NCBI GenBank assembly: GCA_020725405.1
Contig: DYFB01000017.1
Span: 1-59,996, forward strand
Reading direction: 5' to 3'
DNA: 59,996 nt
Source: Symbiobacterium sp.
GTDB taxonomy: Bacteria; Bacillota; Sulfobacillia; UBA995; UBA9673
The notes under the pieces are model-generated. The model saw only the letters and a list, made by a program, of their open reading frames with translations. It was not told the DNA's origin and made no database searches. Both the position numbers and the translations under genes were made by a program. Below, piece after piece: positions 31,819 to 40,756 of the stretch. The stretch's first letter is position 1; each line of letters begins with the position of its first letter.

Positions 31819-33408
31819 TCAGCCGCCCACCTTGTTGAGCGTTCGGTGAATGTCCTTCAGGGCCGGGTAGAGCCGGCGGTGGACACCCTGGTAGAGCTCC
31901 TCGTAGAGGGCCACGTTGGCGGCGATGGGCTCGAAGACCCGCTCGGTCCGCGTCATGGCCGCGGCGGCCTCGTCGGCATCCCTGTACCACCCGGCGGCCA
32001 TGGCCGCGTTGATGGCCGCACCCAGAGCGCAGGTCTCGACCGTGTGCGGCCGGCCTGCCGGCAGGCCGAAGACGTCGGCCGTTATCTGCATGGCCACGTC
32101 GGACTTCGCTCCTCCGCCGGAGACCCTGATGTCCTTTATCTTCGTCCCGAAGTCGCGCTCGAGGAGGGGGATGCCGTCCCGGAGAGCGTAGGCGATGCCC
32201 TCGAGAATGGCCCGGTAGAGATGGGCCCGCGTGTGGACGTCCGTCCAGCCCACGACGGCCCCGCGGGCGGCGGGGGCGATGGAGGTCGGCGTCCAGTAGG
32301 GTTGGACGACGAGCCCGTCCGAGCCCGGGCGGATGTCCGCCGCCCGGCGGTTCAGGACTTCCTCGGTGACGAGACCCTCCTTGTGGGCCTCCTCCTCCTC
32401 GCGGTAGCCAAACTGCTCCCGGAACCACGAGACAAGCCAGTAGCCGCGGAAGAGGAAGAACTCGGGGTTCCAGGCCCCGGGCACGGCGCTCGGCCAGGTG
32501 TAGTACTCCATGAGCGGCGAGAGCATGTAGCGCCGGGCCGTCGTCCCGATGACGGCCGCCGTACCGTAGCTGAGGACCGCCGTCCCGTGCCCGGTGCAGC
32601 CCGACCCCAGGGTCTCGCACTGCTTATCGCCGGCCGAGGCCACCACGGGCAGGCCGGCCGGGAGCCCGGTCTCCTCCGCGGCGGTCCTGGTGACCGCGCC
32701 GAGAACCTCGCCGGGACGGACAAGCTCGGCCATCTGGTCGCGGCGGCAGCCCATGAGCTCGAACATGAGCTCTATCTTGTACCAGTCCTGGGCCCGCCCG
32801 TCGAAAGGCCAGACCCCGGCCTGCATCCCGGCCGAGTCGGCGAACCGGCCGGTCAGCTTGTAGGTGAGCCAGCCGGCGACGGTGAGGAACTTCGCCGTCC
32901 GGGCGTATATGTCGGGCTCGTTCACCTTGATCCAGTTGAACTTGGACATCGGCCCGAGCATCCCGAGGAGGTCGACCACCTTCCCCGGGAACCGGCCTTG
33001 GCGGACGAGCTGGACGCGGTTCATCGTGTCCAGGGCCGCCTTGACCAGACCGTAGCCCCTGGGCTTCGGGAGGCCGGGGGTCAGGCGCTGGTCGAGCCAG
33101 GTGATGGACGGGCGGAGCGGCTCGCCCTTGGCGTCGGTGGCGACGACGTTGCCGCGCTGGGTGGTGATGGCGCAGGCGGCGAGGAGTTCGGGCCTTGCCT
33201 CTGGGCGGGCCATGAGCTTTCGTAGGACCAGGCGGAGCTTGTCCCAGTAATCCCGGGGGTGCTGCTCGGACCATCCCGGCTGGAGAGAGAAGTAGGGCTC
33301 GTGCGGCGCGGACTCCCGGGCCACGACGTTCCCGGCCCGGTCGAAGACGATGGCCCGGACGCTCTGGGTCCCCGAATCGATGGCGAGGACGTGAGGCTTA
33401 TCCGGCAT
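31819..33408 (-). CDS. FGGY-family carbohydrate kinase (glycerol kinase-like)
   Basis: This 529-residue protein has the FGGY ATP-binding start HVLAIDSGTQSVRAIVFD, a sugar-site region ITWLDQR, the phosphate-2 motif GCTGHGTAVLSYGT, and the C-terminal signature region IRVSGGGAKSD. The position among glpA/glpB/glpC homologues makes glycerol the simplest substrate. The sequence departs from canonical glycerol kinase, however, and could act on another polyol or ketose. It lies 93 bases behind the DUF362 gene, where the DUF362 C-terminal repeats end. Confidence 0.85.
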   Translation of the reverse strand: MPDKPHVLAIDSGTQSVRAIVFDRAGNVVARESAPHEPYFSLQPGWSEQHPRDYWDKLRLVLRKLMARPEARPELLAACAITTQRGNVVATDAKGEPLRPSITWLDQRLTPGLPKPRGYGLVKAALDTMNRVQLVRQGRFPGKVVDLLGMLGPMSKFNWIKVNEPDIYARTAKFLTVAGWLTYKLTGRFADSAGMQAGVWPFDGRAQDWYKIELMFELMGCRRDQMAELVRPGEVLGAVTRTAAEETGLPAGLPVVASAGDKQCETLGSGCTGHGTAVLSYGTAAVIGTTARRYMLSPLMEYYTWPSAVPGAWNPEFFLFRGYWLVSWFREQFGYREEEEAHKEGLVTEEVLNRRAADIRPGSDGLVVQPYWTPTSIAPAARGAVVGWTDVHTRAHLYRAILEGIAYALRDGIPLLERDFGTKIKDIRVSGGGAKSDVAMQITADVFGLPAGRPHTVETCALGAAINAAMAAGWYRDADEAAAAMTRTERVFEPIAANVALYEELYQGVHRRLYPALKDIHRTLNKVGG

Positions 33409-33501
33409 CTCGGTTCCCTCCTCTGTAACCTCGGGGCACCCGCCCCGCCTCTCTCCAACGGGGGGCGCCTCCGCAGCGGGGCCGGCGGCGGTCCCGGCCG
33501 G

Positions 33502-34947
33502 TCAACCCGGTCCGGCGACGGACCCTTCGCGCTCCGCGGGTCCGCGGGCGGACCCTTCGCGCTCGGTGGGCCCGCGGACGGACCCTTCGGGCTCCGCGGG
33601 CCCGGGACCCTCCGGCTCCCAGGTGGGGTCGATCTTCCGATAGTAGGCGAAACACCTCTCTTTGGTGGCCTGCCGCCTCATCTCCAGGAGCTCCCGGCTG
33701 AGGACCCCGGTCTCGACCAGGTAGTCCTCTAGCCTGGCTATCGTCGGCCGGAAGGTCGGGCACCCCGGGACGATGAGCCCCTCCTGGCGGACGAGGAGGC
33801 TGTTGCGTAGCTCCTTCACCGGCCCTGTCGCGGCGCAGGCGCAGTCGCCGAAAACGATGGTGTGCCTCGGTTCCGACGGAAGCTCCCGAGGGACCTTCGG
33901 GTCGACCCCCACGACCAGGCTCCACTGGAGAGGCGCGGTCATCGATAGCTGCCTCCCGACGATGCCCGCCGTGAGCCAGCACCACGGACACGCCCCGCCG
34001 ATGAAGACGTGCACGTTCGAGAAAGCCCCGGTGACGTAGCGATCCAGCGGCCGGAACCAGTTGAACGGCGGCCGGAACGGCCGGCGGACCTCCTCCACGG
34101 TCAGGCCCCGGATCTCAATGGCCTCGAGGTCGGCCGGCCCGAGGCCGGCGTGCTGAGCCACGCGGATGGCCGGTACGTCCAGGGGGTCCAGGCCCATGAT
34201 CGCCGCGCCGACGGCGTCGGTGGCCACCACGTTGTCCCCGGCCACGACCAGGTTCATCGGCACCGGTGTCCCGTACTCCCCCGCCCCGTCACCCTCCATG
34301 GCCAGGAGCCCGTCGATGATGGTGAGGTCCGGCTGGCGGACGCGGTGGACGTCCACGAGCTTCACGTCAAGGTCGTCGCGGTGCCCGTAGTACTTCTCCG
34401 CGTCGGTGAGAAGACCTTGGAAGTTCTTCAGCCCCAGGGTGACGAGCGTGTTGACGTGGGTCTTCAGCGCGCACAGGTCGACAAGGGCGTCGGCCTCGAG
34501 GACGATGCGGGGATAGTCGAGGGTGTGGTGGACCACGCCTCCGGGCACCTCTACCCTGACCCGGGGCGCGTCCTCGAGACAGACGACCTCTCCCCCCGCG
34601 CGCTCGACGGCGGATCTGATGCCGAGCTCGCGGACGATGGCGGCCGTCGTCTCCCCCCGCCCGAGCTTGGTCCCGACGCTGACGCCCTCCACGACCGAGA
34701 CCCGGTCCGCGCCGGCCTCCCGGCAGAGCCCGACGACGGCGGCGGCGACGTGGCGGTCGACCGACACCGGAGGCGGATAAGGCGCGAAGACGTTGATCTT
34801 GATCACGACCCGGGCCCCCGGGCGGACGAAGCGCCCGACCCCCCCGAGACGGTCGACGGCCTCGCTGACCATGGCCCTGATCCGGCCCGCGTCGGGGCGG
34901 TGACCGTGTCTCACGATGGCCACGATGGGCCTCCCTGTCTCAGCCAA
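33502..34947 (-). CDS. DUF362 protein, putative Fe-S related
   Basis: This 481-residue protein has the DUF362 core (residues about 8-260): VIKINVFAPYPPP, LKTHVNTLVTLGLKNFQGLL and ADAEKYYG-like features, typical of COG2006 proteins. A C-terminal cysteine-bearing region includes GACPWCW, GDCACAATG and VPGCP. The function of DUF362 is not established, but it often accompanies Fe-S oxidoreductases. Its start overlaps the glpC stop by 8 bases. The last ~28 residues are three in-frame copies of a 10-residue unit (EREGSxxGPx) from a 30-bp DNA repeat. Confidence 0.82.
   Translation of the reverse strand: MAETGRPIVAIVRHGHRPDAGRIRAMVSEAVDRLGGVGRFVRPGARVVIKINVFAPYPPPVSVDRHVAAAVVGLCREAGADRVSVVEGVSVGTKLGRGETTAAIVRELGIRSAVERAGGEVVCLEDAPRVRVEVPGGVVHHTLDYPRIVLEADALVDLCALKTHVNTLVTLGLKNFQGLLTDAEKYYGHRDDLDVKLVDVHRVRQPDLTIIDGLLAMEGDGAGEYGTPVPMNLVVAGDNVVATDAVGAAIMGLDPLDVPAIRVAQHAGLGPADLEAIEIRGLTVEEVRRPFRPPFNWFRPLDRYVTGAFSNVHVFIGGACPWCWLTAGIVGRQLSMTAPLQWSLVVGVDPKVPRELPSEPRHTIVFGDCACAATGPVKELRNSLLVRQEGLIVPGCPTFRPTIARLEDYLVETGVLSRELLEMRRQATKERCFAYYRKIDPTWEPEGPGPAEPEGSVRGPTEREGSARGPAEREGSVAGPG
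33521..33610. repeat. Three in-frame copies of a 30-bp unit at the 3' end of the DUF362 gene
   Basis: GGACCCTTCG blocks recur at exact 30-base spacing (33520, 33550, 33580), encoding tandem decapeptides at the DUF362 C-terminus. The unit is a multiple of three, unlike most of the intergenic repeats in the window. Confidence 0.9.
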
Positions 34948-36355
34948 GACTATCCCCTCCCCCGCCCGCGCCCGCCGGCCCGCCCCGGTAGCTCTCGGCC
35001 AGGAGGTCGACGAGGTGCCTCACCGGGCGCCCGGTCCCCGCCTGCTCGAGCCCGTCCGAGATGTGGAGCCGGCACGATGGGCAGCCGGTGACGACGAGAC
35101 CGGCCCCGGTGGCGGCGATGTCGGCAATCTTGTCGCGCCGGATGGCCGCGGCGATATCGTAGTGCTCCAGGCAGAAACTGCCCGCCCCGCCGCAGCAGGC
35201 GCGGGGGTCGGCCATCTCCCGGAGCTCCGCCCCGGGGACAGCCCCGAGGAGGACCCTTACCTCCTCGGCGACTCCCTGGCCGCGCGAGAGATGACACGGA
35301 TCGTGGACGGTCACGACGGTCCGCCCGGGGGCGGGGAGGTCCCCCCTCCCGGCCGGACCTCGAGCCGGCGGCCTCAGCTCGACCTCGGACGCCAGGAAGA
35401 CATGGATGTCACGGGTCCGCCGGGCCAGCCAGGTCGCCCCGGCGGCCGAGTCCGGGCCCAGAACCGGGTAGTCGCGGGTCAGGACGTCGCCGCACGTGGC
35501 GCAGGCGGTGACGACGAAGTCGCAGCCCGTCGCAGCGAAGACTTCCCCGTTCAGAGCGGCGAGCCGGCGCGTCGTCTCGAGGTCCCCGCTGTAGAGGGCT
35601 GGGGCTCCGCAGCAGACCTGGGTAGCGGGGACGACCACCTCCCGCGCGTGCCGCCTCAGGACCTCGACCAGGGAGCGGCCCGTATCCGTGTAGCAGAAGT
35701 TGTCCAGGCACCCGGCGAAGACGGCGACCCGAGGACCGTCCGGGTCGGCTCCGGCCACGGGGGCGCTGAACTCCTCGGTCAGGGGCCGCCGGGCGAGCGG
35801 CGGCACCAGCCGGTTCCCCAGAGGGCCCAGAGGCAGGGTCAGGCGGGCCTTCATCGACCCGGAGGCCGTCGGCCTGAAGGCGAGACCCTGGAGGGCGGCC
35901 CCCCAGCGCCCGGCTTGGGCCAGACGGTTCTCGGCGAAGAAGTCCACGAGGAACCTCTTCAGCCGGCCGAGAGGCTCACGCCCCTCGCGGGTGGCCTGCT
36001 CGAAGTTCTTCGCCCGGATCATGAGGACGGCGCGCCAGACCGGAACATCGCCGGGGCAGGCCTCCTGGCAGGCCAGGCAGGTCGTGCAGTAGCCCTCCAC
36101 TCCGGCCGCCGTCCAGAACTCCGGGACCGACCGCGACAGGCTCGTCGCCACGGCCCGGGGGCCGGGGTAGGGGTGGGAGGCCGCGGACCCGACGACCGGG
36201 CAGACCGCGAGGCATGTACCGCAGCCGAGGCACCGCTCAAGGGCCCGCATGAGCTCGCTGTCGGACGGCGAGTAAGGAAGGAGGCGGGCGTCCCGGTAGA
36301 CGTCGAGGAACCGCTCCACTCCGTCCCGCCGCTTGAGAGCCTTGGCGGTCTTCAC
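34940..36355 (-). CDS. glpC: Fe-S subunit with CCG domains, GlpC/GlcF-like
   Basis: This 471-residue protein has two N-terminal [4Fe-4S] motifs (CLGCGTCLAVCP at about residue 42 and CTTCLACQEACP at about 89) and two CCG domains. The first ends in CCGAPALYSGD and the second in CCGGAGSFCLEHYD, with CLDNFCYTD and VTGCPSC ligands. It is the electron-transfer and probable membrane-associating subunit of an anaerobic glycerol-3-phosphate-type dehydrogenase. It passes electrons to quinone or a CCG partner. Its start overlaps the glpB stop by 4 bases and its end overlaps the DUF362 start. GlcF-like function in glycolate oxidation is the main alternative. Confidence 0.82.
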   Translation of the reverse strand: MKTAKALKRRDGVERFLDVYRDARLLPYSPSDSELMRALERCLGCGTCLAVCPVVGSAASHPYPGPRAVATSLSRSVPEFWTAAGVEGYCTTCLACQEACPGDVPVWRAVLMIRAKNFEQATREGREPLGRLKRFLVDFFAENRLAQAGRWGAALQGLAFRPTASGSMKARLTLPLGPLGNRLVPPLARRPLTEEFSAPVAGADPDGPRVAVFAGCLDNFCYTDTGRSLVEVLRRHAREVVVPATQVCCGAPALYSGDLETTRRLAALNGEVFAATGCDFVVTACATCGDVLTRDYPVLGPDSAAGATWLARRTRDIHVFLASEVELRPPARGPAGRGDLPAPGRTVVTVHDPCHLSRGQGVAEEVRVLLGAVPGAELREMADPRACCGGAGSFCLEHYDIAAAIRRDKIADIAATGAGLVVTGCPSCRLHISDGLEQAGTGRPVRHLVDLLAESYRGGPAGAGGGGDSLG

Positions 36356-37812
36356 GACTCGGCCCTCCCTTCACCGGCCGGCGGGGCGGCGGCCGGGTCC
36401 CGAGCCCCCGGCCCCCCGGCGAGGGGCTTCCTGGCCCCCAGCCTCTCCGCGGCCAGGCGCCCGGCCCGGACGCCGGTCGTCGCGGCGACCCCAGAACCGG
36501 CCCCGTCGGTAAGGTGATTGTAGCCGCCGATGACCGAGCCGGCCGCCCTGAGGTTAATGAAGACGGGCCGGCCTTCCTCATCGACAGGCCGCAGCTCCTC
36601 GTCTACGGCGAGGCCGGCGTCGAAGACCGGGTGCCTCGCCCTGAACCTGTCCCAGACCATCTCCGGGACGGAGCGGCTCCCGGCGGGAACGGGCCGAGGA
36701 GGCCAGCCCGGCGGGGGCGGGGCGTGGACGGTCAGGCCGAAGACGGGCTCGCAGAGGGTCCGCCCCCGGGCCTCGAGCCCGCCGGCCGCGAACCGCCCCG
36801 AGGCGAGGACGAAGTCTCGGGCCTCCAGGGTCCAGACCCGGCCGTGGCTGTCCACCTCGAGCGACGAGAGAAGCGCCCCGGCCCCGACGGCCGCGGCTCC
36901 GCCCGAACCGGTCGCCGAACGCGACCCGTCCACCTCCGCCGGCCTGGTGACCCGGCCGCTGACGATGCGGACCCCCGCCCGCCGGGCCGCCTCGTCCAGA
37001 AGCCGCTGCAGGCGCCAGCCGGGGAGGGACGGCGGCGGCGAGAGGAGCTCGAAGACGACCACCTCGCGGCCGCCGCAGGCGTCGCGGACGGCCCCGACCA
37101 CAGCTCGGTAGACCTTGTCGGCTCTCTCAAGACCGAGGACCGGCGGGAGGGCGACCAGGTCGGCCTTCTCCCGCGCGGCGATCCGGCCCACGGCCGTCCC
37201 GAAGCGCTCGGCGGCCCCCTCCTCCTCCAGGGCCCGGGCGACCCGCGCGGCGGCCAGACCGGCCTCGCCCTCGAGGCCGGGGACCGGAACGCGGGCGGCC
37301 GCCGCCTCCCCCGGGCGGACGAGCGACCGCCAGGCGGCCACCCTGGCCGCCCACTCGGGGCGGAACGTCCCGAAGCCCTCCATTCCGATGAAGAGCGCTC
37401 GGGCCGCCCCGCCGGCACCGGCCCAGCCGTCCAGACGGCCGGCGGCGTGCCGCTCGAAGGTGAGAGCGGTCCGCCGCACGTGGCCGGCCGAATCGAGGAG
37501 GGACATCGCTTCCCCCGGCGAGCCGGCGAGACCACCGAGCCACCCGGCGAGGAGGCGGGCGGCCTCGCCGACGTCTTCAGCGGTGAAGGAGGCCCGGCCA
37601 TAGAGGTCCGGGAGCTCGGCCGGGAAATCAAGGCCTCCCGAGGACATGGCCGTGGCGCCGAAGCCCCGCCTCAGGACGATGACCTGGAGCCCCTGGGCTG
37701 CGGCGGTCAGGGCGGCGGCGAGGCCGGCCAGACCCCCGCCGACGACCGCGACGTCGGCTCCGGCCCGGCGGTCCGGCGGACCCGCACCTTCTCTGTTCGT
37801 CACCGGCGCCAC
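36352..37812 (-). CDS. glpB: Anaerobic glycerol-3-phosphate dehydrogenase subunit B-like flavoprotein
   Basis: This 486-residue FAD protein has the Rossmann motif VAVVGGGLAGLAAALTA at residue 21 and FGATAMSSGGLDFP, a GlpB feature. C-terminal YNHLTDGAGSGVAATTGVRAG carries the second dinucleotide-binding region. GlpB pairs with GlpA in the GlpABC complex that oxidises sn-glycerol-3-phosphate to dihydroxyacetone phosphate. The start overlaps glpA by 13 bases and the stop overlaps glpC by 4, indicating tight co-translation. The C-terminal ~25 residues are Gly/Ala/Pro-rich. Confidence 0.87.
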   Translation of the reverse strand: MAPVTNREGAGPPDRRAGADVAVVGGGLAGLAAALTAAAQGLQVIVLRRGFGATAMSSGGLDFPAELPDLYGRASFTAEDVGEAARLLAGWLGGLAGSPGEAMSLLDSAGHVRRTALTFERHAAGRLDGWAGAGGAARALFIGMEGFGTFRPEWAARVAAWRSLVRPGEAAAARVPVPGLEGEAGLAAARVARALEEEGAAERFGTAVGRIAAREKADLVALPPVLGLERADKVYRAVVGAVRDACGGREVVVFELLSPPPSLPGWRLQRLLDEAARRAGVRIVSGRVTRPAEVDGSRSATGSGGAAAVGAGALLSSLEVDSHGRVWTLEARDFVLASGRFAAGGLEARGRTLCEPVFGLTVHAPPPPGWPPRPVPAGSRSVPEMVWDRFRARHPVFDAGLAVDEELRPVDEEGRPVFINLRAAGSVIGGYNHLTDGAGSGVAATTGVRAGRLAAERLGARKPLAGGPGARDPAAAPPAGEGRAES

Positions 37813-39545
37813 CCCCCTCGGAGGACCTTACCGGAACGGGCCGGAGTCCGGGCCTCGACGAACCCGCCGGCCGGGTCGGCCTCCGCCCACTCGGGAACCG
37901 GCCCAAGCCAGGCTCCCTGGGTCACTTCCTGCTGGCGGAGCTGGTCACCGTCGAGCGTCCCGCGCTGGCCCTTCCAGCGCCCCTGACGGAAACGCTCGAG
38001 GTCGGCCAGGACGACAGCGGGATCGAGGCCGAGCTCGAGCCCCAGAAGGGCCGCGGCCTGCTCCGAGCACCCGAAGCCCTGGCAGGGACCCATCCCGACC
38101 CGCACCCGGCGGCGGAGGTCGTCGAGGGTCCGGACCCACTCGTGCCGGACGACGTAGCGCACCTCGGCCTCGAGGACGGACTCGCAGGCGCAGACGACGT
38201 CACGTCCGCCCGGCTCGCGGCAGCCTTCCTCGAGGACGGCCTCGGCCCTCGCCCCGTGCCGGTAGGCCACCCGCGCGGCGGCGGCCACCGGGATCTTGAA
38301 GCGGGAAGCCAGCTTCTCGACGTCACGGCCGGAGAGGACTCGTTCCCCCCCGGGCAGGGGGAACTCCGCCGTGCGGCACCGGGCGCCCTCGCCGGAGAGG
38401 CCGAGGCGGGCGGCCACGGCGTCGGCCGTCTTCTCACCCATGATGCGGGCGATGGTCATCTTCCCGCCGGCGACGGTGAGAAAGCCGGCCACCCCGTCCC
38501 GGTCCTCGTGGTCCCAGACCTCGAAGTCCCGCGTCACCTTGTCCTCGGTCACGCCGTACTGGTAGAGGGTCGGCCGGAGTCCGGCCATGACCCTGATGAT
38601 CCTGGCCTTCCTGATGTCGGGCAGGACCGTCTCGTAGCTCGTGAGGAGGTATTCGACCTCCTGGGGGTCGGGCCTGACGTCGTCCTCGTCCCCGAAGTAG
38701 TCCTCGTCGGTGGTCCCGATCAGGGTCGTGTTCTCGTGCGGAAGCAGGGCCAGCCCGCGCCCGTCGATGGCCGTCGCGGAGACCCCCACGCTGGTCACCC
38801 GCCGGTCGAGGATGATGTGGATGCCCTTGGTCGGACGGAGGCGGTAGCTGTCCAGGCCGGCCATGGCCGTTATCCTCGGCACCCAGGGTCCGGCCGCGTT
38901 GACCGTGATCCGGGCCCGGATGTCCCGGGTCTCTCCCGTGAGAACGTCTCGGACCCGGGCCCCGGCGATGCGCCGCCGGGCCTGGGCCTCCGGCGGGGCC
39001 CCATCCTCCTCGACGATGAGCCCGGTGACCTCCGTGTGATTCCAGACGTCAGCGCCGTGGTCCGCGGCGTCGAGGGCGGCGAGAAGGTTGAGGCGGAAGA
39101 CGTTCACGCCGGGCTCGTCGTTCGTCAGGGCCGCGGCGAAGCCGGGGCGGAGGGACGGTTCCAGTTCCAGCGCCTCCTCCGGGGTCAGCTTGACGTGCGG
39201 GCGCCCGAACTTGGCCTTCTGGAACTGGTCGTAGTAAGCGAAGAAGGCCTCGAACTTGTCGACCTTATCCTCGTCGTGGACGAGGAGGAGGAAGGGGATG
39301 GCGAAGACGAGGTGGGGCGCGGCCCTCTGCATGATGCCGCTCTCGGCGCACTCGACCCGCGTGAGCTCCGGGTTCGACAGGAGGTACTGCAGGCCGCCGT
39401 GGAGCATGCCCATGCACGTGCCGGTCGTGCCCGAGCCGAAGTCGTTCCTCTCCACCAGGGCCACCCTGAGCCCGCGGAGAGCGCAGTCGCGGGCCACGGA
39501 CGCCCCGGTGATGCCTCCCCCGATGATCAGGACGTCGTAGACCAC
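37800..39545 (-). CDS. glpA: Anaerobic glycerol-3-phosphate dehydrogenase subunit A
   Basis: This 581-residue protein has the FAD-binding start YDVLIIGGGITGASVARD and the GlpA/GlpD signature GTTGTCMGMLHGGLQYL. ITVNAAGPWVPRITAMAG and FLTVAGGKMTIARIMGEKTADA follow. The C-terminal BFD-like [2Fe-2S] domain has CACESV and MGPCQGFGCSEQ. It oxidises glycerol-3-phosphate and transfers electrons via the Fe-S subunits. GTG at 39545, one base after the upstream gene's TGA and with GGAAGGGGGG upstream, is the start; the longer ORF in the track is shadow. C-terminal residues past about 540 are unique to this protein. Confidence 0.93.
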   Translation of the reverse strand: MVYDVLIIGGGITGASVARDCALRGLRVALVERNDFGSGTTGTCMGMLHGGLQYLLSNPELTRVECAESGIMQRAAPHLVFAIPFLLLVHDEDKVDKFEAFFAYYDQFQKAKFGRPHVKLTPEEALELEPSLRPGFAAALTNDEPGVNVFRLNLLAALDAADHGADVWNHTEVTGLIVEEDGAPPEAQARRRIAGARVRDVLTGETRDIRARITVNAAGPWVPRITAMAGLDSYRLRPTKGIHIILDRRVTSVGVSATAIDGRGLALLPHENTTLIGTTDEDYFGDEDDVRPDPQEVEYLLTSYETVLPDIRKARIIRVMAGLRPTLYQYGVTEDKVTRDFEVWDHEDRDGVAGFLTVAGGKMTIARIMGEKTADAVAARLGLSGEGARCRTAEFPLPGGERVLSGRDVEKLASRFKIPVAAAARVAYRHGARAEAVLEEGCREPGGRDVVCACESVLEAEVRYVVRHEWVRTLDDLRRRVRVGMGPCQGFGCSEQAAALLGLELGLDPAVVLADLERFRQGRWKGQRGTLDGDQLRQQEVTQGAWLGPVPEWAEADPAGGFVEARTPARSGKVLRGGWRR

Positions 39546-39546
39546 G

Positions 39547-40755
39547 TCAGCGGTCCCCCCTTCCGGGAAAGGCTCCCACCCGCTCGGCCAGGACCTCGGC
39601 CAGGTCGGCGACCCGCAGCCGGGACGCCTTGCCGGCGGCCGGCCGGAGCATGTCGAGGCAGTGCGGGCAGGCGGTGACGAGGAGGTCGACCCCCGTCCGG
39701 GCGGCCTCGTCCAGACGCCGCCCGGCGATGGCCGTGGCCGCGTCCGGGACAACCGTCACGGTCGTGGCCGCTCCCCCGCAGCAGGCGGCTAGCCCGCCGC
39801 TCCCGTCCATCTCGACGAGGCCCAGACCGGCGACATCGGCGAGAAGACTCCGCGGGGCGTCGTAGACACCCTGGTAGCGGCCGAGGTAGCAGGGGTCGTG
39901 GTAGGTCGCCCGCCGCCGGGCGCCGGGGCCGTCCCCGGCCTCTCGGATCCTCGCCGCTCCCCGCAGGGCCGCGGCCGGGACCGGCCCGGCCAGGACCTCG
40001 GCGAGATGCCTGACCTCGACCTCGAGGGAGACCCCGAGGGCGGGGTAGCGCTCCTTCAGAACGTAGGTGCACATCGGGCAGCCCGAGACCACGGTCTCGA
40101 ACCCGCCCTCGCGCACGGCCGAGGCCAGACCGGCGGCGAAGGTGGCCGCGTCCTCCCGGTAGCCTAGGAGGTCGAGGGGCAGACCACAGCACGGCTCGGA
40201 CTCGAGCATGGCCGCCTTTACCCCGGCCGTCTCGAAGAGGCGGAGGGCGGCCCCGACGAGGCCGGGATGGAGGGCGGCCGTCGAGCAGCCGGCGAAGTAG
40301 AGGACCTTGGCCCCTGGGGTGAGCATCTCCCGGTAGCGCCGGAGGCTCCGGGCCAGCTCGGAGGCTTGCCCGTAAAGAGAGCGGTCGGCGACGAGCCGCT
40401 CGCGCAGGGCCTTCACCGGCCCGGGGGCGGAGCCGTCCAGGGCGGCCCGCTCGCGCAGGCCCCGGGTCACTTCAACGAGGTCCACGCCGCTCGGGCACCA
40501 CTCGAGACATATCTTGCAGGTCGCGCAATTGTAGAAGACCCCGGCGGCCTCCTCCGACCACAGGGTCTCGTCGCGGCCGAGGCCCCCGACCAGGGTCGCC
40601 TTCCCCCGGGGCGTGACCGTCTCGACCTTCCGCACCGCCGCCACCGGGCAAAGGAAACGGCACATGTTCGGACAGAGCGAGCAGATGCGGCCCTGGGCGG
40701 CGAGATCGAAACTCTTCCCGTCCGCCCGGCCGCCTTCCGTCCTGGTTCCGGACAC
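39547..40755 (-). CDS. CCG-domain Fe-S oxidoreductase subunit (HdrD/GlcF-like)
   Basis: This 402-residue protein has two [4Fe-4S] motifs at the start (CSLCPNMCRFLCP, CATCKICLEWCP) and two CCG domains (CCGLPLDLLGY and CCGGAATTV), with CPMCTYVL and ACPHCLDML ligands. It resembles HdrD, GlcF and LutA subunits. It lies between an FAD oxidase and glpA. It is therefore the likely electron acceptor for the FAD oxidase, parallel to glpC serving glpA and glpB. Both flanking junctions are 1 base. Confidence 0.87.
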   Translation of the reverse strand: MSGTRTEGGRADGKSFDLAAQGRICSLCPNMCRFLCPVAAVRKVETVTPRGKATLVGGLGRDETLWSEEAAGVFYNCATCKICLEWCPSGVDLVEVTRGLRERAALDGSAPGPVKALRERLVADRSLYGQASELARSLRRYREMLTPGAKVLYFAGCSTAALHPGLVGAALRLFETAGVKAAMLESEPCCGLPLDLLGYREDAATFAAGLASAVREGGFETVVSGCPMCTYVLKERYPALGVSLEVEVRHLAEVLAGPVPAAALRGAARIREAGDGPGARRRATYHDPCYLGRYQGVYDAPRSLLADVAGLGLVEMDGSGGLAACCGGAATTVTVVPDAATAIAGRRLDEAARTGVDLLVTACPHCLDMLRPAAGKASRLRVADLAEVLAERVGAFPGRGDR

Positions 40756-40756
40756 C

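Noticed and set aside
38142-39677. 511-residue plus-strand ORF over glpA
   Set aside because: Antisense shadow of glpA, which has clear FAD and Fe-S motifs.
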